A DNA stretch of 64,000 bases from Aestuariivita sp. (GTDB taxonomy: Bacteria > Pseudomonadota > Alphaproteobacteria > Rhodobacterales > Rhodobacteraceae): positions 1,116,001 through 1,180,000 of the forward strand of contig JAGYKE010000004.1 of the NCBI GenBank assembly GCA_018401465.1, given 5' to 3'. Shown here one piece after another: positions 55,114 through 64,000 of this stretch. The first letter of the stretch is position 1. Each line of letters begins with the position of its first letter. The translations under genes and the position numbers were made by a program. The notes beneath the pieces were generated by a model. It searched no databases. It saw only the letters and a program-made list of their open reading frames with translations, and was not told the DNA's origin.

Positions 55114-55947
55114 TCAGATTCGCGCAGATATCGCGTCAAGGGCGCGGTCCGGCAGGGTGCGGTGCAGGATCGCGGCGATATGGGTCGCGCCGGTTATGCG
55201 GTAGCGCGCCCGGGGGCGCGGGCTTTCCAGCGCGCGGATCACCTGCGCCGACACCGCCGAGGGCGGCAGTTCGAAAGTATCCTTCCGTCCGGTGCCATTA
55301 TAGAGCCGTTTGAGCAGGCCATTCTCGTAATCGGCCCGGCGGGGCGAATTTTCCCAATCGATCCAGCGTTCGAAGAAGGGAATGCCCTTGACGCGGAACA
55401 TGGTCGTGATCGGCCCCGGCTGGATCAGCACGACATGGATGCCGGTGCCGCGCAGTTCCACCCGCATCGTGTCCGACATCGCCTCGAGCGCGCGCTTGGT
55501 CGCGGCATAGGCCGCGCGCCACGGGATATAGGTGAAGCCCAGAGCGGACGAACATTGCAGGATGCGCCCCTGCCCCTGACGGCGCATGACCGGGATCACC
55601 TGCCGCGTCAGGTCGTGCCAGCCGAAGAAGTTCGCTTCGAAGATTTCGCGCAGGCCTTCGGTCGGCAGATCCTCGGCCGCGCCGAAAAAGCCGTGCGCGC
55701 CGTTGTTGAACAGCGCGTCAAGCTGTCCGCCCGTGGCCTCGAGGACTTCGCCCAGACCGTCGCGGATTGTGCCTTCGTCTCGGTAGTCGATGCGCGGGGC
55801 CTCGAAGCCTTCGCCGATCAGCCGCGCGCAGTCTTCGGGTTTGCGGCAGGAGGCAAAGACGCGCCAGCCGCGCGCTTTCAGCGCGCGGGCCGCATCCTCG
55901 CCGATGCCGGAGGAACAGCCGGTGATCAGGATCGTCTTCTGGGTCAT
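55114..55947 (-). CDS. SDR family oxidoreductase
   Basis: This 277-residue classical SDR has TGCSSGIG (9-16), NNGAHG, a catalytic Ser in ILQCSSALG and YAATK (YxxxK) with the catalytic Tyr and Lys intact. Substrate unknown; a C-terminal region of about 40 residues is characteristic of this retinol-dehydrogenase-like group. It stands alone on the minus strand. Confidence 0.9.
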   Translation of the reverse strand: MTQKTILITGCSSGIGEDAARALKARGWRVFASCRKPEDCARLIGEGFEAPRIDYRDEGTIRDGLGEVLEATGGQLDALFNNGAHGFFGAAEDLPTEGLREIFEANFFGWHDLTRQVIPVMRRQGQGRILQCSSALGFTYIPWRAAYAATKRALEAMSDTMRVELRGTGIHVVLIQPGPITTMFRVKGIPFFERWIDWENSPRRADYENGLLKRLYNGTGRKDTFELPPSAVSAQVIRALESPRPRARYRITGATHIAAILHRTLPDRALDAISARI

Positions 55948-56004
55948 GTCGCGCGCTCCGCCGGGGATGCGACACTAGATGGCGCGGACAGGGCCGGTTG
56001 GCAA

Positions 56005-56604
56005 TCAGCCCGAAGACGGACCAAGCAGGAAATCGGCCATCCAGCCGACGATCCCGTCTTCTGTGCGCAGCTTGACCCAGCCGATCCCATCGTCGGCGAT
56101 GACCTCGACTTCGTCCCCGCGCACAAGGCTGCCCATGACGCCGAAGCTGGTGCCCGGGCCGCTGCGCATGTTCACGCGGTCGCCGGTGACCAAGCGCATG
56201 TCGGCCGGACGGGGTTGCAGGAAGACGGCTGGGACTGCCGGGTCGGCGCCCTCATCTCCAAGCTGTTGCAGGGGTCGCGCGAAGAGTGTGCCGCTCTGTT
56301 CCAGCGAGACGAGCGTGACTTCGGGCGGGCTGTCGGCCGCCACGACCTCTGCGACCGGCACGGGATCGCTGCGTGGCGCGACGGTCACGTCTTTAACGGC
56401 CAGCGCCACCTCGACGGGCACGGCGATGGGCGGCGTCGCGGGTTTGGCGGCTTGGGCCAAGGCGCGCTCGGCTTGCGCCGTGGCGCGGGCTTCGGCCGCG
56501 GCCGCCATCAGGTCGGCCTTGCGCGGCACGAAGTCGGAGCCGCCGCTTTCCTCATAGAAAGCCCAGCCGAGAAAAACAAAGGTCAGCAGAATGAACTTCT
56601 TCAA
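56005..56604 (-). CDS. SH3 domain protein with N-terminal membrane anchor
   Basis: About 199 residues: a short N-terminal helix (KKFILLTFVFLGWAFY), an Ala-rich linker and a C-terminal bacterial SH3 domain (GDRVNMRSGPGTSFGVMGSLV, then GWVKLRTEDGIVGWMADFLL). I chose the TTG at 56604, which follows GGGGGGATG by a normal distance; the ATG at 56649 has no SD. It is likely an envelope protein. Function unknown. Confidence 0.75.
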   Translation of the reverse strand: MKKFILLTFVFLGWAFYEESGGSDFVPRKADLMAAAAEARATAQAERALAQAAKPATPPIAVPVEVALAVKDVTVAPRSDPVPVAEVVAADSPPEVTLVSLEQSGTLFARPLQQLGDEGADPAVPAVFLQPRPADMRLVTGDRVNMRSGPGTSFGVMGSLVRGDEVEVIADDGIGWVKLRTEDGIVGWMADFLLGPSSG

Positions 56605-56802
56605 AACATCCCCCCAGGGAAACCATTCCAGAACCTGTGCGACCCTCATGGCAGCGGGGCCGCGCAGCACAGGTTAGCAGAAAAGGCGATTCGATGCGCC
56701 CCTTCACCCGAAAAACTGCATCCATGGGCGCAAGCGGCGCGGGGCGTGACCCAGCGACCACGCCGCTTGCCGCGCCGCGCAGGCCCGCGTATCACAGCAT
56801 CT

Positions 56803-59136
56803 ATGACCGATCTGACGGACGACTCCAACATCAACCCCTCGGAAGTGGCCGAACCGCTGCGCCGCGCCATTGGTGAGCGGTATCTGACCTATGCGCTGTC
56901 CACGATCATGCACCGCGCGCTGCCCGATGCGCGCGACGGTCTGAAGCCGGTTCACCGCCGCATCATCTACGCGATGAGCCGCCTGCGGCTGAACGCGGGC
57001 GGGCGGTTCCTGAAATCGGCCAAGATCAGCGGCGACACGATGGGCGATTTCCACCCCCATGGCGACGTCGCGATCTACGACGCGATGGCGCGGCTCGCGC
57101 AGGATTTCAACGTCCGCTACCCGCTGGTGGACGGGCAGGGCAATTTCGGCAACATCGACGGCGACAACCCCGCCGCCAGCCGCTACACTGAAGCCCGGAT
57201 GACCATCGTGGCCGAGGCGCTGCTGGAAGGTCTGGACGAAAACGCAGTCGACTTCCGCGACAACTATGACGGCCGCCTGACCGAACCGTCGGTCTTGCCT
57301 GCGACTTTCCCCAACCTTCTGGCGAACGGGGCTTCGGGCATCGCGGTGGGGATGGCCACGAACATCCCGCCCCACAACATCGCGGAACTGTGTGACGCCT
57401 GCCTGCATCTGATCAAGAAGCCCGATGCGGACGATGACACGCTTCTGAACTTCGTGCCCGGCCCGGATTTCCCCACCGGCGGCGTCATCGTTGAAGACCG
57501 CGCGACGCTGGCGCAGGCCTATCGCACCGGGCGCGGCAGCATCCGGCTGCGCGCGACATGGGAAGTCGAGGATCTGGGCCGCGGCCAGTGGCAGATCGTG
57601 GTCACCGAAATCCCCTATCAGGTGCAGAAGTCCAAGCTTATCGAGAAGCTGGCGGAAATCATCCAGACCCGGAAGGTGCCGCTTCTGGCCGATGTCAGGG
57701 ACGAAAGCGCCGAGGACGTGCGCGTCGTGCTTGAACCGCGGTCGCGCAATGTCGAACCGGATGTGCTGATGGGGATGCTGTTCCGCAACTCGGATCTCGA
57801 GGTGCGATTCGCGCTCAACATGAACGTGCTGATCGACGGGCTGACACCCAAGGTCTGTTCGATGAAGGAAGTGCTACGCGCCTTCCTCGATTTCCGGCGC
57901 GAGGTGCTGATCCGCCGGTCGCGCCACCGGATGGAGAAGATCGACCACCGGCTCGAGGTGCTGGAAGGGCTGATTGTCGCCTTCCTCAACCTTGACCGGG
58001 TGATCGACATCATCCGCTATGACGACGACCCCAAGGCGGCCCTGATGCGGGAGGACTGGTCGAAGGACCATCCCCGCGCCATGACCGAGAAGGATTATGT
58101 CCCCCCCGGTCCGGGCGAAGGGGAGCTCAGCGACCTTCAGACCGAGTCGATCCTCAACATGCGCCTGCGGTCCTTGCGAAGGCTCGAGGAGATGGAGCTT
58201 CTGCGCGAACAGGCGGCCCTGATGGAGGAGCGCGCGGGCCTCGAGGACCTGCTCGAGGACGAAGTCCTGCAATGGGCGAAAATCGCCGATCAGCTGCGCG
58301 AGACGAAGAAGACCTTCGGCAAGGATTACCCCGGCGGCGCGCGGCGCACCCGCTTCGGCGAGGCGGGCCAGATCGAAGACGTGCCGATCGAGGCGATGAT
58401 CGAACGCGAACCGATCACGGTCGTCTGTTCTCAGATGGGCTGGATCCGGGCGATGACCGGCCATATCGATCTGGGCCGCGAATTGAAGTTCAAGGACGGC
58501 GACGGGCCGCGGTTCATCTTCCATGCCGAAACCACCGACAAGCTGCTGCTCGCGGGGTCAACGGGGCGGTTCTACACGCTGACGGTGGCGAACCTTCCCG
58601 GCGGGCGCGGCATGGGCGAACCCGTGCGCCTGATGATCGACCTGCCGAACGAAGCCGGGATCACCGATCTGATGATTCACCGACCGGGCGCGAAACTGAT
58701 CGTTGCCTCGGACGCGGGCAATGGCTTTGTGGTCTCGGAAGACGAGATGGTCGCGCAGACCCGCGCGGGCAAGCAGGTGATGAACCTTGCCCCCGGCGAA
58801 AAGCTGACCGTGGTGCGGCCGGTGTCGGGCAATCACGTCGCGGTCGTGTCGCAGAACGGCAAGTTCCTTGTCTTCCCGCTGGAAGAGCTGCCCGAGATGG
58901 CGCGCGGCAAGGGTGTGCGCCTGCAGAAGTACAACATGGCGCGCGGCAAGCAGGGGGCGCTGGAACTGGACGGCGGGTTGAGCGACCTGACCACCTTCGA
59001 CTGGGCCGAGGGCCTGCGCTGGGAAATGGGTGGCGGCAAGACACGGCATGAAACCGACCTGACCGAATGGCTGGGCAAGCGCGCGGGCATCGGCAAGCGC
59101 GCGCCGCACGGGTTCCCGAAAACCTGGACGTTCTGA
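56803..59136 (+). CDS. parC: DNA topoisomerase IV subunit A
   Basis: This 777-residue enzyme decatenates replicated chromosomes with ParE. The catalytic Tyr128 is in AASRYTEARM, and the N-terminal ALPDARDGLKPVHRRIIYAM and GDFHPHGDVAIYDAM are intact. The C-terminal beta-pinwheel has degenerate GyrA-box-like blades, as for ParC rather than GyrA. The frame is open upstream to 55162 but the antisense part is not coding. It ends directly next to the P450 stop. Confidence 0.96.
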   Translation: MTDLTDDSNINPSEVAEPLRRAIGERYLTYALSTIMHRALPDARDGLKPVHRRIIYAMSRLRLNAGGRFLKSAKISGDTMGDFHPHGDVAIYDAMARLAQDFNVRYPLVDGQGNFGNIDGDNPAASRYTEARMTIVAEALLEGLDENAVDFRDNYDGRLTEPSVLPATFPNLLANGASGIAVGMATNIPPHNIAELCDACLHLIKKPDADDDTLLNFVPGPDFPTGGVIVEDRATLAQAYRTGRGSIRLRATWEVEDLGRGQWQIVVTEIPYQVQKSKLIEKLAEIIQTRKVPLLADVRDESAEDVRVVLEPRSRNVEPDVLMGMLFRNSDLEVRFALNMNVLIDGLTPKVCSMKEVLRAFLDFRREVLIRRSRHRMEKIDHRLEVLEGLIVAFLNLDRVIDIIRYDDDPKAALMREDWSKDHPRAMTEKDYVPPGPGEGELSDLQTESILNMRLRSLRRLEEMELLREQAALMEERAGLEDLLEDEVLQWAKIADQLRETKKTFGKDYPGGARRTRFGEAGQIEDVPIEAMIEREPITVVCSQMGWIRAMTGHIDLGRELKFKDGDGPRFIFHAETTDKLLLAGSTGRFYTLTVANLPGGRGMGEPVRLMIDLPNEAGITDLMIHRPGAKLIVASDAGNGFVVSEDEMVAQTRAGKQVMNLAPGEKLTVVRPVSGNHVAVVSQNGKFLVFPLEELPEMARGKGVRLQKYNMARGKQGALELDGGLSDLTTFDWAEGLRWEMGGGKTRHETDLTEWLGKRAGIGKRAPHGFPKTWTF

Positions 59137-60507
59137 TCAGACAGGCTCGGCCGTCAGCCAGACCCCGCCTTGAGGGCGCAGCGTCAGGATCATCACCGGC
59201 TTCGGATCGCGGCCCGGGACGCGGGTGAAGCGGAAGCGTGCCAGCAGCGTGGCAAGGATGATCACGGCTTCCTGCAAGGCGAAGCTTGCCCCGATGCAGA
59301 TGCGCGGGCCGTCGCCGAAGGGAAGGTAGGCATAGCGGTCGATGCCCTTGCGGTGCGCGAACCGGTCGGGGCGGAAGGCGTCGGGTGCCTCCCACAGCTG
59401 ATGGTGTCGGTGCAGCGCGTAGATCGGCAAGATCACGGTGTCGCCGGGGCGCACCTCGCGCCCGCACAGGGTATCGGCCGCCATCGCCGTGCGCGACACC
59501 ATCGCCGCGGGGGGATAGAGGCGCAGGGCCTCGTCGATGATGCGCCGGATCAGCGGCAGGTGCTCGACATCCGCGCCGGTCGCCGCGCGCCCGCCGGTCA
59601 GGACGGACTGTGCCTCGGCCCGCGCCGCGTCCTGCACCGCGGGGTCGAAGGCGCAGAGATAAAGCGCCCAGCCCAGAGACAGCGCCGTCGTCTCGTGCCC
59701 CGCGACGATGAAGGTCAGCAGGTTGTCGCGCAGCTCGGCGGTGTTCATGCGCCGCTTCGTTTCGGGATCCTCACCCGCCAGCAGCAGGTCGAGAAGGTCT
59801 GGCACACCCTTCGCCCCCCGCGCCGCGCGGGCGTCGATGGCCTGGTCCGCCACGCGCTTCATCTCCTTCAGGCCCTTGCCGGACAAAAGCCGCCCGGGCC
59901 GCGGCACCCAGTCGGGAAAGCCGAGGATATCGAACAGCGACACCTTCCCCGCCTCGTCGATATAGGCTTCTATCGCGGTGTGGACGCCGTCGCGGTCGAA
60001 GGAGCCGTCCCCCGAGAAGGTAACGTCCGAGATCACGTCGAAGGTGGTGGTGACCATCTCTTCGAACAGGTCGACCGCCTTCAGCGGCCCCGCCGCCGCG
60101 ATCCGGTCCGCGCTGCGTTCGGCCGCCGCCGTCATGATGGGCGCAAGGTTCATCACGTTGCGGTGCGAGAAGACGGGCGCGGCCGTGCGCCTCTGCCAGC
60201 GCCATTCGGCCCCTTCGGCGATGAAGAGGCTTTCGCCGATGGCGGGACGCAGCAGGTTCTTCGTCACGATGGACTTGGGATAATCGTCGACCTTCTCCAG
60301 AACGATTCGCCGGATCGCGTCGGGGTCCATCACCATGTGCCAGCGCTTGCCGGTCTTGCCCGACACCATGGGCTGGCGCGTGGCGATGTCGGGGATGATG
60401 GACAGGACGTTGCTCCGCGCTGCCTGAAGGCTGCGCAGAATGCCCCAGGGTTCGGTGACGAGGGGCACGCGCACCGGTGTGGCCGCGATGGTGTCATGAT
60501 GGGTCAT
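59137..60507 (-). CDS. Cytochrome P450
   Basis: This 456-residue soluble P450 has the I-helix AGHETTALSLGW (near 260), ExxR in DEALRLYPPA (near 316) and the heme loop FGDGPRICIGAS (near 393) with its thiolate Cys. It has no membrane anchor, so it is of the bacterial class I type. Substrate and redox partner unknown. ATG at 60507. It ends flush with the parC stop. Confidence 0.95.
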   Translation of the reverse strand: MTHHDTIAATPVRVPLVTEPWGILRSLQAARSNVLSIIPDIATRQPMVSGKTGKRWHMVMDPDAIRRIVLEKVDDYPKSIVTKNLLRPAIGESLFIAEGAEWRWQRRTAAPVFSHRNVMNLAPIMTAAAERSADRIAAAGPLKAVDLFEEMVTTTFDVISDVTFSGDGSFDRDGVHTAIEAYIDEAGKVSLFDILGFPDWVPRPGRLLSGKGLKEMKRVADQAIDARAARGAKGVPDLLDLLLAGEDPETKRRMNTAELRDNLLTFIVAGHETTALSLGWALYLCAFDPAVQDAARAEAQSVLTGGRAATGADVEHLPLIRRIIDEALRLYPPAAMVSRTAMAADTLCGREVRPGDTVILPIYALHRHHQLWEAPDAFRPDRFAHRKGIDRYAYLPFGDGPRICIGASFALQEAVIILATLLARFRFTRVPGRDPKPVMILTLRPQGGVWLTAEPV

Positions 60508-60628
60508 GTGTATCGCCGCCCGGGTCGGAACATCGTGCTTGATATAGTCCGTCGATCTGTCGTTCAAAGGTTTGCACCAGTCCCGGTTAGCCTCTAGGGT
60601 GCCGGCCAAACCGGAAGCTGGAGTCCCG

Positions 60629-61234
60629 ATGATCCGTATCCTTGCCCTTCTCGCCGCACTGGCAGTCGCGGCCTGCGCCCGGCAGGACGTGACCGAGGCA
60701 CCGCTGAAGGATCTGGGCGAATTCCGCCTTGGCCACAATGTCGTCGTTGCGCCGAAGATGCAGAAGGTGCCCATCTCGCGCGAGGCGACCGAAGAGGAAT
60801 GGATCAGCTCGCTCACCAATGCCTTCGCCGAGCGGATGGGGCGCTATGAGGGATCGCAGCTTTATCATCTCGGCGTGTCGGTGGAAGGCTATGCGCTGGC
60901 CCCGCCGGGCGTGCCGCTGGTGGCGACGCCCAAGTCGGCGCTGGTCATCCTTGTCACCGTCTGGGACGATTCCGCAGCGACGAAGCTGAACGAAGAGCCC
61001 GAACAGCTCGTGATCTTCGAGGATTTCGGCGAAGGCGCGATCGTAGGGTCGGGCATGGTCAACACCCGCGAAGAGCAGCTGCAGAACCTGTCCGTCAACG
61101 CGGCTGCACGGCTTGAACGCTTCCTTGCCGAAATGCACGAGGAAAAGGGCTGGTTCGCGCCACGTGAAACCCCTGCCGAAGAGGTGCCCGCAGAGGTTGC
61201 GGCCGTGCCCGCCGCCGCTCCGGAAGAGGGTTGA
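60629..61234 (+). CDS. Predicted lipoprotein
   Basis: This 201-residue protein has a lipoprotein signal ([11 protein letters not shown], Cys16) followed by a soluble domain with [18 protein letters not shown] and [16 protein letters not shown], and a Pro/Ala/Glu-rich tail. No known domain. ATG at 60629 after GGAAGCTGGAG. It stands before tuf. Confidence 0.82.
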   Translation: MIRILALLAALAVAACARQDVTEAPLKDLGEFRLGHNVVVAPKMQKVPISREATEEEWISSLTNAFAERMGRYEGSQLYHLGVSVEGYALAPPGVPLVATPKSALVILVTVWDDSAATKLNEEPEQLVIFEDFGEGAIVGSGMVNTREEQLQNLSVNAAARLERFLAEMHEEKGWFAPRETPAEEVPAEVAAVPAAAPEEG

Positions 61235-61265
61235 AACCCGTGCGGGCGACCCGGCCAACCGGCGC

Positions 61266-61294
61266 TTGATTTTCCCGAACGAACAAAATACATC
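61266..61294 (+). promoter_or_regulatory. Putative sigma-70 promoter of tuf
   Basis: TTGATT and TACATC are separated by 17 bases, about 58 bases before the tuf ATG. Suits a strong housekeeping gene but the match is moderate. Confidence 0.45.
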
Positions 61295-61351
61295 GCCCGC
61301 GCAGAGGAAACCGGGTGACGCAACCCCATTTGACAAAGGGCGCCAAGAGCG

Positions 61352-62527
<1,176 letters not shown>

Positions 62528-62547
62528 ACCGGTCGCATCCGACTGCG

Positions 62548-62576
62548 AAGGCCGCGCCACAAGGCGCGGCCTTTTT
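62548..62576 (+). terminator. Rho-independent terminator of tuf
   Basis: AAGGCCGCGCC and GGCGCGGCCTT form an 11-base perfect stem with ACAA loop, followed by TTT. Between tuf and the convergent LPLAT gene. Confidence 0.93.
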
Positions 62577-62585
62577 CGTTGCGGC

Positions 62586-63305
62586 CTAGACCCTTGGCCG
62601 TTTAGGCACCTGGTCGGGGCGGCGGCCCATGGCGATGTCGGCCTCGTCCGTCACCGCGTCAAGCGTGGCCTCGAGGCTCAGCCGCAGGCGTTCCATTTCG
62701 GCCTCGTCCGCGTCGCGGGGGACGGTTTGCGTCCATTCCCGGCAAGTCAGCACGCCCCGCGTTCCGGGCAGCGGCAGCATCAGCCGGTCCCATGTGGGCA
62801 GGCGCAGGACGCGGCTGGCGGCAAACGCCACGGCGAAGACCCGCACCCCCGACACCCGCGCCCAGGCGATAGGGACAGGCGAAAGAACCCGGTGCGGGCC
62901 GCCCGGACCGTCCGCTGCGATCCCGACGGACGAGCCTGCCTTTATCCGCCGCAGCACCTCGCGCGAGAGGGTGACATTGCGTCTGTGGCTCGACATCGGG
63001 ATGGTGTCGAAGCCGAACCGCGCCTGCACCTGTCCCGCCAGCCTGCCTGCCCGCGCCGAGGTGGTCAGCGACGTGATCGGCCCGAGGGCGACGGGAAAGC
63101 AGAAACTCGCCATGAACAGGCGCTGATGCCAGAGCACCACGATCAACGGCTCGCCGCTGGCGACAGCGTCTTCCATCGGACCGAAACCGCGCCTTTCCCA
63201 ATCGCCCTTTTCGTGGATGCGCCGAACATAGGCGGCGAACGCGTCCTCGATCCGGGCGTTCAGCCCGGGATGATCGGCGATGCGTTTGCGAAGTCTGGTG
63301 AGCAT
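62586..63305 (-). CDS. LPLAT/DUF374 lysophospholipid acyltransferase-like protein
   Basis: This 239-residue protein has [14 protein letters not shown] (near 54), the His-containing acceptor motif of DUF374/LPLAT, and [15 protein letters not shown] (near 121), the second motif of the family. It lacks a strong N-terminal membrane helix. The ATG at 63305 has a weak SD. Such proteins are lipid A or lyso-lipid acyltransferase relatives. It is convergent with tuf. Confidence 0.85.
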   Translation of the reverse strand: MLTRLRKRIADHPGLNARIEDAFAAYVRRIHEKGDWERRGFGPMEDAVASGEPLIVVLWHQRLFMASFCFPVALGPITSLTTSARAGRLAGQVQARFGFDTIPMSSHRRNVTLSREVLRRIKAGSSVGIAADGPGGPHRVLSPVPIAWARVSGVRVFAVAFAASRVLRLPTWDRLMLPLPGTRGVLTCREWTQTVPRDADEAEMERLRLSLEATLDAVTDEADIAMGRRPDQVPKRPRV

Positions 63306-63610
63306 GTCGTCGGATCGCCATTGGGGAATCACCCCCCTTTTAGCGCCCCTTGTCCGGGGTGCAATCAGGCCCATGCCTGCGTTTCGGGTGGGTGTGCAAT
63401 GGCATGCCGAAAAATATCGGCCTGCCCGGGCCATGCTGCATCTGCATTGCCGTGGGACAAAGGGGTTGCGATTCAATGCCCCCTTCCCGCCGCACTTGCG
63501 AGAGACCAAGGTTCGGTATGCCGTGGTATTCCGTTAAGCCATTCAAATTTCTTGATTTTTTCCAAAATTGCTCAATCCTTGATCAATCGCGTGGCGTCAG
63601 GGAGGGCCCC
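63306..63610. other. Intergenic region before the MaoC-like gene
   Basis: This divergent stretch of about 300 bases should hold both promoters. AT-rich segments near 63540-63590 (CAAATTTCTTGATTTTTTCC, then TTGATCAA) are the likely promoter area. I see no RNA gene or repeat. Confidence 0.5.
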
Positions 63611-64000
63611 ATGGACCAGATCAACTTCTCGGCCTGGGAAAACCGTGTCGAAACCCGCACCGGTGGGTTGTCGGCCCAGCTGGCTGCCATGGCGCAGGCA
63701 ACGCTGGGCGGGCCTGACCGCGCGCTTGGCCCCGGCGACGTGATGCCGCCGCTGTGGCACTGGTTCGCCTTTCCGCCGACGACGCCGACCGGCGATCTGG
63801 GCCGTGACGGCCATCCGCCGCTGGGCGACTTCCTTCCCCCGGTGCGGCTGGAACGGCGTATGTGGGCGGGGGGCAGCCTTGCCTTCCACGCGCCCCTGCA
63901 TATTGACGAGCCACTTACCCGCACCTCGACCATCCGCAAGGTGACCGAGAAGGCCGGCGAGGCCGGGCCGATGGTCTTCGTCACCGTGGAACACGAGATC
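63611..64000 (+). CDS. MaoC-like/FAS1-like hydratase, N-terminal part (cut by window edge)
   Basis: The first 130 residues are seen. PLWHWFAFPPTTP, HPPLGDFLPPVRLERRMWAGG and the following beta strands match the N-terminal hot-dog domain of HTD2/mesaconyl-C4-CoA hydratase-like proteins. The catalytic second domain would lie beyond base 64000. ATG at 63611 follows AGGGAGGG. A link to itaconate or C5-CoA metabolism is family-level inference. Confidence 0.8.
   Translation, partial: MDQINFSAWENRVETRTGGLSAQLAAMAQATLGGPDRALGPGDVMPPLWHWFAFPPTTPTGDLGRDGHPPLGDFLPPVRLERRMWAGGSLAFHAPLHIDEPLTRTSTIRKVTEKAGEAGPMVFVTVEHEI

Noticed and set aside
55162-56802. Upstream extension of the parC frame
   Set aside because: It crosses two minus-strand genes antisense, and the ParC N-terminus begins at 56803.
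63575-63590. TTGATCAA palindrome before the MaoC-like gene as an FNR box
   Set aside because: The half-sites have no four-base spacer, so it does not fit FNR.

Overview
The window is a dense, high-GC chromosomal segment from an alphaproteobacterium, most probably a member of the Rhodobacterales (Rhodobacter/Roseobacter group). The signs are the ccoNOQP-ccoGHIS order with FnrL-type boxes, a ChvG-ChvI two-component system joined to a short HprK, RapZ, EIIA-Man and HPr, a class 2 acyl-CoA dehydrogenase resembling methylsuccinyl-CoA dehydrogenase, rpoZ-rsh followed by pdxJ-acpS-lepB-rnc-era-recO, and a CtrA-type box. I see no rRNA, tRNA, CRISPR array, transposase, integrase or prophage gene. Base composition and codon use look even throughout, so the segment reads as vertically inherited core genome.

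Layout. 1-2781 (minus): a cut SGNH hydrolase, a fatty acid hydroxylase/sterol desaturase, a small membrane protein and a universal stress protein. 2845-10937 (plus): the cbb3 oxidase structural operon ccoNOQP and, after a terminator, the assembly operon ccoG-ccoH-ccoI-ccoS. Three FNR-type palindromes mark these promoters. 11011-19539: cell-wall enzymes (DD-carboxypeptidase with SPOR domain, MltB-like transglycosylase), a HAD hydrolase, clpS, an RsmC-like methyltransferase, an atypical SDR, two cobalamin genes (cbiB and cobC) and a degenerate receiver protein behind a CtrA box. 19497-25848: glutathionyl-hydroquinone reductase, a C-S lyase, def-def2-fmt, two GlsB-like membrane proteins, a large inverted repeat, rnhA and DUF3429. 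26119-30333: ispH, a soluble cytochrome c, a B12/SCHIC-domain regulator, a NYN protein, folK and rpoZ.

30352-40441 (plus) is one long run: rsh, DUF2062, pdxJ, a hydrolase fused to a membrane domain, acpS, lepB, rnc, an EamA transporter, era, DUF1491 and recO. 40459-44717 holds the acyl-CoA dehydrogenase, a TauE/SafE transporter and pckA. 45024-50460 holds chvI, chvG, hprK, rapZ, EIIA, ptsH and an acyltransferase. This looks like a regulatory phosphorelay without a sugar permease; it faces pckA, whose upstream region carries two LacI-type half-palindromes. 50513-56604 (mostly minus) holds 3-hydroxybutyryl-CoA dehydrogenase, a DUF6473-like protein, etfBA, cob(I)alamin adenosyltransferase, a HIG1-like protein, an SDR and an SH3 protein. 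56803-64000 holds parC, a cytochrome P450, a lipoprotein, tuf, an LPLAT and the first part of a MaoC-like hydratase.

Several parts fit one physiology: micro-aerobic respiration (cbb3 oxidase under FnrL), electron input from acyl-CoA oxidation (ETF and acyl-CoA dehydrogenase), C2/C3 carbon assimilation (probable Mcd, the 3' MaoC-like hydratase and PckA) and envelope/carbon-state sensing (ChvGI and PTS). No wholly new system is obvious. The items most worth a second look are the catalytically degenerate paralogues (second deformylase, SDR without its lysine, receiver without its acid pair), the orphan B12/SCHIC regulator and the regulatory sites.
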